From Tubiluchus corallicola (taxonomy: Eukaryota; Priapulida; Priapulimorpha; Priapulimorphida; Tubiluchidae), in contig JAQGDQ010001561.1 in NCBI GenBank assembly GCA_030141605.1, positions 10,001 to 32,500 of the forward strand: DNA of 22,500 nt, in the 5' to 3' direction. A program made the position numbers and the translations under genes. Within the stretch, counting starts at the first letter, position 1; each line of letters starts with the position of its first letter. Shown piece after piece: positions 1 to 7,526 of the stretch. A model generated the notes under the pieces. It ran no database searches. It had not been told where the DNA came from and saw only the letters and a program-made list of their open reading frames with translations.

Positions 1-14
1 AAAGTGAATCACAA

Positions 15-396
15 CCGTTTGTTTCCACTGTATCCTGTGGGATACACAAACATTCTTTGTCATGTGCAAAAAAACAAAGTCCGACTTTTTTAAAAACACA
101 ACAAAAGCAAAAAATGTGCTTCATTTTGCAACTGCTGATAATTTTCTAAAGTATTTAAGACATTTAGTATGCATGCTATGCTGACCTGTACAAAGTCGTC
201 TCTAAAGTACTGTGCAGTTTTTTTATGCCGTGTAGATTTTCTAGTTTGCCATTTTATCACCATTTTTAGTCTATTGTTATTGGAATAAATCAAAATAACT
301 ATTAACAGTTCAAATAACTGTCAGTTTTAAAATTTTATTAGTTTTAAAGGCGATATTCTTGTATCCCACGGGATACAACGGGTATGAAAGGGTTAA
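15..396. mobile_element. Probable piggyBac-like MITE (non-autonomous)
   Basis: The right end reads inward from a TTAA at 393-396. On the minus strand it begins CCCTTTCATACCCGTTG and continues through GTATCCCGTGGGATAC (361-376). The left end near 15-51 carries a related sequence in the opposite orientation, including GTATCCTGTGGGATAC. The two ends therefore form an imperfect inverted repeat of about 35 bp, with an internal GTATCC..GGATAC palindrome in each arm. A TTAA target and CCC-type ends are known for piggyBac elements. The left TTAA is not visible (ACAA at 11-14), so it is either decayed or my boundary is off. The interior is AT-rich. A 67-codon minus-strand frame at 90-293 has no transposase motif that I recognise. 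Confidence 0.45.
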
Positions 397-480
397 GCTA
401 GATTAATAGTTGATCATTGATGATAATTAATTAAGCTTGATCAATGATAACTTGATCAAAATAACTTGATCAATAATAAA
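397..480. repeat. AT-rich stretch with four TGATCA palindromes
   Basis: TGATCA occurs at 411, 438, 453 and 467, the last two inside short direct repeats of AACTTGATCAA. The stretch is probably a decayed short tandem repeat, with no gene in it. Confidence 0.4.
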
Positions 481-549
481 AATACATATGTACGATTAAT
501 GTGCACAATTCTGTAATACTTGCCCTACTTCTGACTCAATGATTTCAGC

Positions 550-1983
550 CCCTCTGGCAGTAGGCATAGCGTGTCAACTTCGAATGACCAAACTGATTCC
601 ACAACACATTTAAAAGGTTGTGCCAACATTGTCAAAAGTTGTCGTAATAATTCTAGTAACATAGTTGCAATAGTTGAGATTGTCAGAACTTGCCATGATC
701 CTACTAATGGTGTCTCAATAGTTGAGATTGTCAGAACTTGCTATGATCCTAATAATGGTGTCTCAATAGTTGAGATTGTCAGAACTTGCCATGATCCTAA
801 TAATGGAGTCTCAATAGTTGAGATTGTCAGAACTTGCTATGATCCTAATAATGGTGTCTCAATAGTTGAGATTGTCAGAACTTGCCATGATCCTAATATT
901 GGAGTCTCAATAGTTGAGATTGTCAGAACTTGCCATGATCCTAATAATGGTGTCTCAATAGTTGAGATTGTCAGAACTTGCTATGATCCTAATAATGGAG
1001 TCTCAATAGTTGAGATTGTCAGAACTTGCTATGATCCTAATAATGGTGTCTCAATAGTTGAGATTGTCAGAACTTGCCATGATCTTAGTAATGGAGTCTC
1101 AATAGTTGAGATTGTCAGAACTTGCCATGATCCTAATAATGGAGTCTCAATAGTTGAGATTGTCAGAACTTGCCATGATCCTAATAATGGTGTCTCAATA
1201 GTTGAGATTGTCAGAACTTGCTATGATCCTAATAATGGAGTCTCAATAGTTGAGATTGTCAGAACTTGCCATGATCCTAATAATGGTGTCTCAATAGTTG
1301 AGATTGTCAGAACTTGCCATGATCCTAATAATGGAGTCTCAATAGTTGAGATTGTCAGAACTTGCCATGATCCTAATAATGGAGTCTCAATAGTTGAGAT
1401 TGTCAGAACTTGCTATGATCCTAATAATGGTGTCTCAATAGTTGAGATTGTCAGAACTTGCCATGATCCTAATAATGGTGTCTCAATAGTTGAGATTGTC
1501 AGAACTTGCCATGATCCTAATAATGGAGTCTCAATAGTTGAGATTGTCAGAACTTGCCATGATCCTAATAATGGAGTCTCAATAGTTGAGATTGTCAGAA
1601 CTTGCCATGATCCTAATAATGGAGTCTCAATAGTTGAGATTGTCAGAACTTGCCATGATCCTAATAATGGAGTCTCAATAGTTGAGATTGTCAGAACTTG
1701 CCATGATCCTAATAATGGAGTCTCAATAGTTGAGATTGTCAGAACTTGCCATGATCCTAATAATGGAGTCTCAATAGTTGAGATTGTCAGAACTTGCCAT
1801 GATCCTAATAATGGAGTCTCAATAGTTGAGGTTGTCAGAACTTGCTATGATCCTAATAATGGAGTCTCAATAGTTGAGATTGTCAGAACTTGCCATGATC
1901 CTAATAATGGAGTCTCAATAGTTGAGATTGTCAGAACTTGCCATGATCCTAATAATGGAGTCTCAATAGTTGAGATTGCTTAA
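550..1983 (+). CDS. Candidate terminal exon: protein of 27 tandem 16-residue repeats
   Basis: One forward frame is open from just after a stop at 532-534 to TAA at 1981-1983. It has no ATG near its start; the first start-like codon is GTG at 571. It is preceded by a splice-acceptor-like sequence ending in TTTCAG at 549, so I read it as a possible 3' terminal exon rather than a complete gene. After about 40 mostly polar residues come 27 units of consensus VEIVRTCHDPNNGVSI (48 bp each, 673-1968), then VEIA and the stop. A degenerate extra unit containing IVKSC lies just upstream (about 622-672). Units vary by H/Y after the Cys, by silent GGT/GGA, and by single changes (P-T-N, N-I, L-S, I-V), with no indels. 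AATAAA lies at 2155. There is no signal peptide or membrane segment, and I do not recognise the family. The alternative is a homogenised minisatellite that is open by chance. Confidence 0.4.
   Translation, partial: PSGSRHSVSTSNDQTDSTTHLKGCANIVKSCRNNSSNIVAIVEIVRTCHDPTNGVSIVEIVRTCYDPNNGVSIVEIVRTCHDPNNGVSIVEIVRTCYDPNNGVSIVEIVRTCHDPNIGVSIVEIVRTCHDPNNGVSIVEIVRTCYDPNNGVSIVEIVRTCYDPNNGVSIVEIVRTCHDLSNGVSIVEIVRTCHDPNNGVSIVEIVRTCHDPNNGVSIVEIVRTCYDPNNGVSIVEIVRTCHDPNNGVSIVEIVRTCHDPNNGVSIVEIVRTCHDPNNGVSIVEIVRTCYDPNNGVSIVEIVRTCHDPNNGVSIVEIVRTCHDPNNGVSIVEIVRTCHDPNNGVSIVEIVRTCHDPNNGVSIVEIVRTCHDPNNGVSIVEIVRTCHDPNNGVSIVEIVRTCHDPNNGVSIVEIVRTCHDPNNGVSIVEVVRTCYDPNNGVSIVEIVRTCHDPNNGVSIVEIVRTCHDPNNGVSIVEIA
673..1980 (+). 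repeat. 48-bp minisatellite, 27 full copies
   Basis: The period is exactly 48 bp throughout (673, 721, 769 ... 1921), with a 12-bp partial unit at the end. No unit has an insertion or deletion. Units 17-24 are almost uniform, while units 1-16 alternate variants (TGCCAT/TGCTAT, GGTGTC/GGAGTC), which suggests recent amplification of the 3' part. Confidence 0.97.
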
Positions 1984-2271
1984 CATATGCTTAGTATTAT
2001 GCGAAAAGAATCTGCCCATAATCTGACATTTTAGTGAAATGAAATGATGAAATTGTTTAATGAAAATTTACGTTAAATTGCCAGAGAATTTACTGACCGC
2101 GCCTGAGCGACATAGGCTCATGAGAACTGCAACAATAATGTTCTTCTCCTGTTGAATAAACCACAATAGTAGGGTGGTAAATAGGAGCCTTGTATGGGGA
2201 TGGCAGGGAAATTGATTTTCCAGAAGCTGCTGTTGTATTCACGCGATTAACCAACATTGATTAAACACACG
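1984..2271. other. Unique sequence downstream of the repeat ORF
   Basis: No gene is seen. AATAAA at 2155-2160 lies about 170 bases after the stop at 1983 and could serve as its polyadenylation signal. The rest shows no structure I can name. Confidence 0.4.
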
Positions 2272-2283
2272 TATATTTAATAG
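2272..2283. repeat. Left target-site duplication of SINE copy 1
   Basis: TATATTTAATAG here is repeated exactly at 2816-2827. The two copies bracket the SINE with no spare bases on the 5S side, as expected for insertion by target-primed reverse transcription. Confidence 0.85.
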
Positions 2284-2815
2284 TTGGTTGGCATCCTTCT
2301 GTCTCGGAAGACAATGGAGTGTGCGCCAAGAGAGTCATTGATCACATTGATGAAGCTGCAGCGTCGACTGTGGCTGAGCAGTCCGATCTTTGAACGTCTC
2401 CAGGGCGCACGCCTGGGCAAGGTGTATGGAGATCCTGAGTTGCCCAGACAACAGGAACCCCCTCTCTTCCTCGCTGGTGTAGTCCAAAGGAAAGCGGAGC
2501 GATACGTTTGGCACCAGGAGCTGCCGGAGTCAGTGAGCATGCTGCACTGGTCCGTCTTCGGGGCTCCACTCCTGATTTGGTAGGTTTACTCCTCTACACA
2601 TGGCCGTCGGGTCACTTGACCTCCTCCGTCCTCTAGCCGTTGGCTGCCTTGTGCAGCTCCTCCGCCTAGTGTCAAGATACAGTGTGGGCATCCCGCAAGC
2701 CTACAGCACCTGGTATTCCTAGGCGGTCACCCATCCAAATACTAACCAGGCTCTACGTTGCTTAACTTCGGTGGTCAGACGAGAACCGGTGTTTTCAACG
2801 TGATTTGGCCGTAGC
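2284..2815 (-). mobile_element. Full-length 5S-rRNA-derived SINE (copy 1)
   Basis: Read on the minus strand, the element begins with a complete 5S-rRNA-like head (2815-2697). It continues through a unique body (about 2696-2340) and ends with a 3' region reading CATTGTCTTCCGAGACAG then AAGGATGCCAACCAA at 2284. It is about 532 bp long and flanked by a perfect 12-bp duplication. The body and 3' region recur in the opposite orientation at 3271-3660, which shows that this is a dispersed family and not a lone 5S gene. By family knowledge this is a 5S-headed SINE (SINE3-like class). Such elements are transcribed by RNA polymerase III from the 5S internal promoter and mobilised by a partner LINE. Several short frames on both strands are incidental. 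I cannot assign a named family or conserved central domain. Confidence 0.85.
2697..2815 (-). rRNA. 5S rRNA-like sequence forming the SINE head (5S pseudogene)
   Basis: The reverse complement shows the animal 5S landmarks in order: GCTACGGCCA at the 5' end, ACCGGTTCTCGTCTGA, ACCGAAGTTAAGCA (box A region), GCCTGGTTAGTA, TTGGATGGGTGACCGCC (intermediate element and box C region), and GGTGCTGTAGGCT at the 3' end. It is about 119 nt, the usual 5S length. It is fused directly to SINE body sequence with no terminator T-run between them, so it is most likely a SINE promoter and not a functional ribosomal gene. Changes such as ATCACGTTGAAAA near the 5' end fit a decayed copy. Confidence 0.85.
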
Positions 2816-2827
2816 TATATTTAATAG
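2816..2827. repeat. Right target-site duplication of SINE copy 1
   Basis: This is an exact copy of the 12 bases at 2272-2283. Confidence 0.85.
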
Positions 2828-3259
2828 ATATACGATGATATACGATGAAAACAACGCCATAAGCAAAAACTTGGTCGTTTTAATGAGAAGCCACCCTCTT
2901 CATTTTGAAAAATGTACCCATATTCAAGTTGCTCGGGTAGCTTCTGCTAAACTTCTAGGTCATTAGATCTGCTAGTCTTCTGAAAGACCATTAGTTTGTC
3001 ACCATTAATCTCTCATAATCAAGCCATTTTTCACATTAATCGTCTTCTGTCTTTTCAACTCGTTGACCATAGTCATCTTTTCCTGTCATATTCACAATAA
3101 TTAATTTTAATCGGGAACAGGAGATTCGTTCGGTGTAAAGGGATTTGGGGAAAATACGGCGAATCTCGCTGATGTACCATCTGGCTTAAATTATTAACTG
3201 AAAAACTGAAAAGGAACTTGGAATGGTTAATAAATTCATTTATCCAAACAGCTTGTTGT
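2828..3259. other. Spacer between the two SINE copies
   Basis: This is unique AT-rich sequence. A short minus-strand frame (3073-3327) runs into SINE copy 2 and has no recognisable motif. No gene is seen. Confidence 0.4.
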
Positions 3260-3671
3260 GTTCCCACTGGTGCGGGATGCCCACACTGTATCTCGACGCT
3301 AGGCGGAGGAGCTGTACAAGCAGACAACGGCTAGAGGGCGGAGGAGGTCAAGTGACCCAACGGCCATGTGTAGAGGAGTAAACCTTCCAAATCAGGATTG
3401 GAGCCCCGAAGGCGGACCAGTGCAGCATGCTCACTGACTCTGGCAGCTCCTGCAGCCAACCTGGTACCAAACGCATCGCTCTGCTTTCCTTTGGATTACG
3501 CCAGGGAGGAAGAGAGGGGGTTCCTGTGATCTGGGCAACTCAGGATCTCCATACACCTTGCCCAGGCGTGCGCCCTGGAGACGTTCAAGGATCGGACTCT
3601 CTTGGCGCACATTCCATTGTCTTCCGAGACAGAAGGATGCCAACAACAACAACAACAACAGTTCCTACTGG
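3260..3671 (+). mobile_element. 5'-truncated copy of the same SINE (copy 2) with TSDs
   Basis: 3271-3660 matches the body and 3' end of copy 1 but in the opposite orientation. It starts at TGCGGGATGCCCACACTG, the first bases after the 5S head, so it has lost exactly the 5S part. It ends in GGATGCC followed by an (AAC)n tail to 3660. GTTCCCACTGG (3260-3270) and GTTCCTACTGG (3661-3671) are an 11-bp target-site duplication with one mismatch. 5' truncation plus a TSD is typical of incomplete target-primed reverse transcription. A second internal loss, relative to copy 1, lies near 3598, where the stretch containing GCTCAGCCACAGTCGACG is absent. Confidence 0.85.
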
Positions 3672-4465
3672 TTGGTGTGACGTTTTAGCATACTCAGTTG
3701 AGTCAACTCTGTGTTGCAGGACCTTCTACGAATCTATATAGTTGTATTGGGACCAGCATCTATCCAATTATTCTTCTCAGATGAAACAGTGTACGGGCTA
3801 AGACGTTTTTAGCCACATTCAGATGCTTATACATCTTTTGCTGAGGTAACTACTCAGAGACATTTTGGCAGCTGGCATTGATCATCTGAACCATTTCTTC
3901 TGCTGGTCCTCCATCCTTTTACTGCCAAAGTTCAACATTGCTTGAGTTTCTGAGCTCTTACCTGTTCCTCTAACCCATGTTGGTTACTGGTGGCAGGATT
4001 CCCGAATGGCATAGCCTGTGATGGCCTGGGCTCAATACTCAGCTCTTTTGTTATTTTACCACATAGTGGGAAAACATATTTACATCCAAATATGGGGATA
4101 CCCTGGCTCATATTAGGAGGACGTCCTTGGTAATGACCCAGGCTCTAGTCTGTCGTTACAATAATCGCCGAAATTGACTCGTTAGGAGGTACTAGATGCT
4201 GGATTCTTGGCTTGGAGTGTATTTTATTGTGGAGAATCGTATTAAAAAGTATCCATTAATGATTTTAATGAAGTGTTTTAAATGATTGCAATGAAAACGT
4301 AACATTTGCTAGACATCTAAACTCAACCACGATGTTGTCTGCCTATATAAATATTCCTTGTACTTCATGTTACCCAAATTGGGTAAGTGTGGAAGAGAGT
4401 CATTCTAACCCCTCAATTCCAAGAGCTGCTTTGGTATCTAAGTACGTCTTCCGCATTCTCTGTTA
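3672..4465. other. Unique sequence with no recognisable gene
   Basis: The stretch has mixed composition. A short forward frame near 3755-3800 reads FFSDETVYGLRRF before a stop. That faintly recalls the SDE motif of Tc1/mariner transposases, but nothing around it supports the reading. No RNA gene or array is seen. Confidence 0.35.
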
Positions 4466-5125
4466 TTAGCTCAACTTTTGCCACTGTTTCCTCTTTAGGA
4501 GTTGACTTGATTGTTTCTGAGTGAGTTTGATTGCTTCTATCTCTGTTATTGGTACCAGTTTGTGTTTTTTCCTGTCTTTGGAGTCTAGTTCATTGTGGTT
4601 CCAGTTTCGGCACTCTTTCCTCTTTTTTGGAGTCGACTTGATTGTCTTCTGGATGATTTTGGTTGCTTCTATCTCTGTTATTGGTACCAGTTTGTGTTTT
4701 TCCTCTTTTTGGAGTCTAGTTGGTTGTGGTTCCAATTTCGGCACTCTTTCCTCTTTTTTGCAGTCGGCTTTGTTGTCTTCTGAGTCAGTGCGATTACTTT
4801 TATCTCTGTTATTGGTTCTAGTTTTACACATCAGTCTATGGTACTTATCTTTCTACATATGGTATTAGGAGAGCCATGAACACATTACAAGTTCTGAGTG
4901 AGTGCGATTACTTTTATCGCTGTTATTGGTTCCAGTTTTGGCGTTCATCCCTCTTTTTGGTGTCGACTTGGTTGTCCTCTGGGTAAGTGTGGTTGCTTCT
5001 ATCTCTGTTATTAGTTCCAGTTTCGGCACTCTTTCTTCTTTTTTTGGGAGTCACTTTGGTTGTCTTCTGGGTAAGCATGATTGCTTCTGTCTCTTATTGG
5101 GTCCAGTTCTACATGTCGAGTTAGG
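4466..5125. repeat. Decayed tandem repeat, about 130-bp period
   Basis: The landmark TCTCTGTTATTGGTACCAG recurs near 4541, 4673, 4805, 4919, 5003 and 5090, accompanied by TTTCGGCACTCTTTCCTC and TTGGAGTC(T/G)A. Spacing is about 132, then 130, then shorter, so units have diverged and contracted rightwards. Forward and reverse frames here (for example 4521-4868 plus and 4466-4831 minus) are repetitive low-complexity translations and probably not genes. Confidence 0.8.
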
Positions 5126-5199
5126 ATTGTTATGTTTTTACATTCAATGTTCGGTGACCTGTGAACACAAGCATCAAGTTATCTTCACAAACTGCATCA

Positions 5200-5463
5200 T
5201 CATCTGTTGATCTGAAATGATCCGGAGATAAACATACGGAGGTAAATGAGCAGCAGTTGCAAGCAGACTTCCTTGGAGGAATTTGACTTAAGCTGATCAG
5301 TCCGATAAACCTCAAAGTCTGCTAGGAGTCTGGCCAGAAGATGCTGGAAAATCTCACTCATTTCCCTTGATGCTGCTTTTGTGCGGAACTCATTGCGGTT
5401 TACGGGAGATACTTTTTCTGGCTTCTTCAACATGATAGTTTCCCAACATACATCTCGCATCAC
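5200..5463 (-). CDS. Unassigned open frame, 87 codons, doubtful
   Basis: This minus-strand frame starts at ATG 5463 and ends at 5200. It has a fairly balanced amino-acid composition with a leucine-rich helical-looking middle (residues about 37-75, including FQHLLARLLADFEVYRTDQL), unlike the low-complexity frames around it. I recognise no family, and there is no upstream or downstream exon that I can join to it. Its first codons overlap the start of a 95-bp direct repeat (5450-5548). It may be a gene or transposon fragment, or it may be open by chance. Confidence 0.15.
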   Translation of the reverse strand: MMRDVCWETIMLKKPEKVSPVNRNEFRTKAASREMSEIFQHLLARLLADFEVYRTDQLKSNSSKEVCLQLLLIYLRMFISGSFQINR

Positions 5464-5548
5464 TGAAGGAGCTTCCTACATACCGTTTGCACTGAATGCG
5501 TAGCAATAATCCATAAAGAGACGGGTAAAAGTATAGAAAAGTATGGAA
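5450..5548. repeat. Direct repeat R1, first copy
   Basis: About 95 bases containing CATCACTGAAGGAGCTTCCT and AGCAATAATCCATAAA are repeated with about 10% differences at 5849-5947, in the same orientation. Confidence 0.9.
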
Positions 5549-5584
5549 AGGGCAAGAGTTCTGTGAACTAAGGCTTTTTTCAGT

Positions 5585-5835
5585 ATACAGTCAACTTCGG
5601 GTATAAGGTACTCGCTTATGAGGGAGCACCAACACCAGTCCCAATTTTTCATAACGTTTTTCCTCATAAAAATCTTTGTATATAAGCGACTTTCGGTTAT
5701 AATGGACGACATCTTCACGTACCGCATAATAGAAACCCAGGTAAATTACCTCGCATATAAGGGACCCTATGATCAAAGCGAAATTGATCGATTTTTAACC
5801 TCAATTTTTCCCAAACTCGGCCTTCGAACAGCTCG
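5585..5835. mobile_element. DNA-transposon remnant with TATAAGG-type motifs
   Basis: CAGTCAACTTCGGGTATAAGG at 5587 is a variant of the terminal sequence seen at 5971. CGGTTATAATGGACGACATC (about 5693) and CGCATATAAGGGACC (about 5752) are further variants of the same motif. The pattern of ACTTCGG.TATAAGGGAC ends recalls short non-autonomous Tc1/mariner-superfamily (pogo-like) elements. That family assignment is an impression, not demonstrated. No transposase is encoded. Confidence 0.4.
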
Positions 5836-5848
5836 GTTTCCACGGTCA

Positions 5849-5947
5849 CATACATCTCGCATCACTGAAGGAGCTTCCTACATACCGTTTGTACTGAATG
5901 TGTAGCAATAATCCATAAAAATATGGGTAAAAGTACAGAAAAGTACA
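5849..5947. repeat. Direct repeat R1, second copy
   Basis: This is the second copy of the repeat at 5450-5548. The roughly 300 bases between the copies are the transposon-like remnant. Confidence 0.9.
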
Positions 5948-5970
5948 GGTCTAGATACACCCTCGGTCTG

Positions 5971-6053
5971 ACTCAACTTCGGCTATAAGGGACATCGGAT
6001 ATAAGGGACGGTTTTTTCCTAATCCCAAGGTGTCCCTTATATCCGAGGTTGAC
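5971..6053. mobile_element. Short palindromic MITE
   Basis: ACTCAACTTCGGCTATAAGG (from 5971) is matched by its reverse complement ending at about 6053 (right arm CCTTATATCCGAGGTTGACC, 6034-6053). The arms are about 26 bp with about four mismatches and a core of about 35 bp. The RNA or single strand would fold into a hairpin. It belongs to the same terminal family as the remnant at 5587. Confidence 0.65.
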
Positions 6054-6067
6054 CGCGTGTGAAAAAT

Positions 6068-6125
6068 GTTAGATATGTCAGTTGTATAAGTTTTGCAGCC
6101 TTCAAGGAATAATAATAGACTTAGT
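6068..6125. repeat. Diverged direct repeat R2, first copy
   Basis: GTCAGTTGTATAAGTTTTGC followed by AGCCTTCAAGGAATAATAAT resembles 6484-6565 (GCCAGTTGTATAAGTTTGC then TGCCTTCTAGGAGTAATGAT). Both are followed by a TTTTTAGT.GAAATTTTT stretch. This is probably an old dispersed or segmental duplicate. Confidence 0.7.
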
Positions 6126-7151
6126 TTTTAGTGGAAATTTTTGATGGATGATTAGACAATGAAATTTTCAGTGAAACAACAGAAGTCAGTCACGTACACG
6201 TGGGCTCTGTTCTACCTGATTGTTTTATCTATCTAGACTGTTTTATACACTTGATTTTAATTTGCCTCTCATTCCCAAGTGGAAATACTAAATTGTTTGA
6301 GTCTTTTTTTGTGAAAAGAACGTAAGTGTTGCTAATATAGTAACATAGAGAAATGCGATCCTCGTAGAATGGTGCTCGTCTAGCCTCTTCTACTGAAAAG
6401 TTCTTATTATTGGCAATTATAAGTTCTGTAGATAAACGTGCTCATTAACTCAATCATCATTACTCAAAACGCAGTTTTCAAAAGGTTGCCAGTTGTATAA
6501 GTTTGCTGCCTTCTAGGAGTAATGATGGTGCCGAATAGCAGAATTACTTTTTAGTCGAAATTTTTCTTGCTGCTCTTTGCCAGAACGAATTTATTGCTTG
6601 TAGAACTTAAAGAAATAGAGTTAAACCGAAGGGTGTTTTCGTGAGAACTTTTTAAAACTATTCCTGCTTTGTTTGTTTTTTTATGATAAATGATCTGTTT
6701 CGTATTGGAATGACATAAATGATGAATTAAAAACTGTTCAGCCAATTCAATAATTTAAAAAGAAATACAGAGCAATGATTCTCAACAAGTACAACACTTC
6801 CTAATTTCCCACACCTACTGCAGCAGTCGTACCATAATCCTAGTACAGATTATGCAAAACAAGGCATCATTGATGAATCTTTAGAGCTGATGTCAACATA
6901 GCGCAATCTATTATCTTTCTTCCTACCATTTCCACTAACACATCCTTCTGCCCTTCCTGTGTGATCTAGCCAGTTCTTTTTTTTGTTCACTCATCCATTC
7001 TTTTTTTATCGAGTTCACATAACAGTGGGCTTATACAAGCCTTTGCTTCTCTATCCCACTGCAGTACAATTATTCTTTTATAATAACGATAGTGTATGAA
7101 ACATAATAATTTAATACAGTAGATGTAATAATTTTGATGTCACTGTGTGCT
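6126..7151. other. AT-rich unique sequence with R2 second copy at 6484-6565
   Basis: Apart from the second R2 copy, no gene, RNA or array is seen. A 64-codon minus-strand frame (6551-6745) has no recognisable motif. Confidence 0.4.
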
Positions 7152-7520
7152 TTACGTTTCTGTAAACAGACTAGTGAAGTGCAGGCGGTAGCAAGCATTT
7201 AAAGGGAAAGTCAACCCTTCTAGGAGGTTAAGCTTATTTCAATGTTCACGAAAAATGTTAGAAGGATTTAGTAATAAAATTGTAATAAGTGTCTCGTGTA
7301 ATTAGTAAAATCACTTTAAAGTCGCGATCACTTCCTGCTTGGGGGCTCCCATTTTACACGCCCATTATTCTTCCAGTGACGTCATTCGTGCTGAAGAAAA
7401 GTAGGGCGCTGTCAATCTTCACCAAATGTATAATAAGTTTTTACAAAAAAGTTAGATAGCTAATTTTGTAATATTTTCGCGTGAACATTAGGTAAGTTGC
7501 AGAAGTTTGTATTAGTATAA
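7152..7520 (+). repeat. Dispersed repeat 'A', copy 1
   Basis: From TTTCTGTAAACAG (about 7156) to the foot of the minisatellite at 7527, this stretch matches 16261-16612 at roughly 85% by eye. Shared landmarks in order: GTGAAGTGCAGGCGGTAG, AGGAGGTTAAGCTTATTTCA, TGTTAGAAGGATTTAGTAAT, GACGTCATTCGT, CTGAAGAAAAGTAG, and TTAATTTTGTAAT-like sequence. No protein is encoded. Both copies run straight into a minisatellite, but with unrelated monomers. Confidence 0.92.
7377..7384. promoter_or_regulatory. CRE-like palindrome TGACGTCA in repeat A
   Basis: A perfect 8-bp CREB/ATF consensus lies within repeat A and is conserved at 16487-16494. The same octamer is found in repeat B copy 2 (21046) and at 15743. 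No flanking gene shows that it is functional. Confidence 0.3.
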
Positions 7521-7526
7521 GCAGCG

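Noticed and set aside
90-293. Transposase fragment inside the putative piggyBac-like MITE
   Set aside because: The 67-codon minus-strand frame shows no DDE-type motif that I recognise.
571-1983. CRISPR array
   Set aside because: The 48-bp units are contiguous with no unique spacers, and the context is a eukaryotic genome; the same applies to the 26-, 32- and 72-bp arrays.
2284-2583. Open frames on both strands within 2277-2583 and 3427-3741
   Set aside because: They lie within SINE copies; the two copies do not keep the frame intact and SINEs are non-coding.
2697-2815. Functional 5S ribosomal RNA gene
   Set aside because: It is fused to SINE body sequence, lacks a terminator T-run at the 3' end and lies inside a target-site duplication.
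3755-3800. Tc1/mariner transposase remnant (FFSDETVYGLRRF)
   Set aside because: A three-residue SDE match with an early stop and no flanking homology is too weak.
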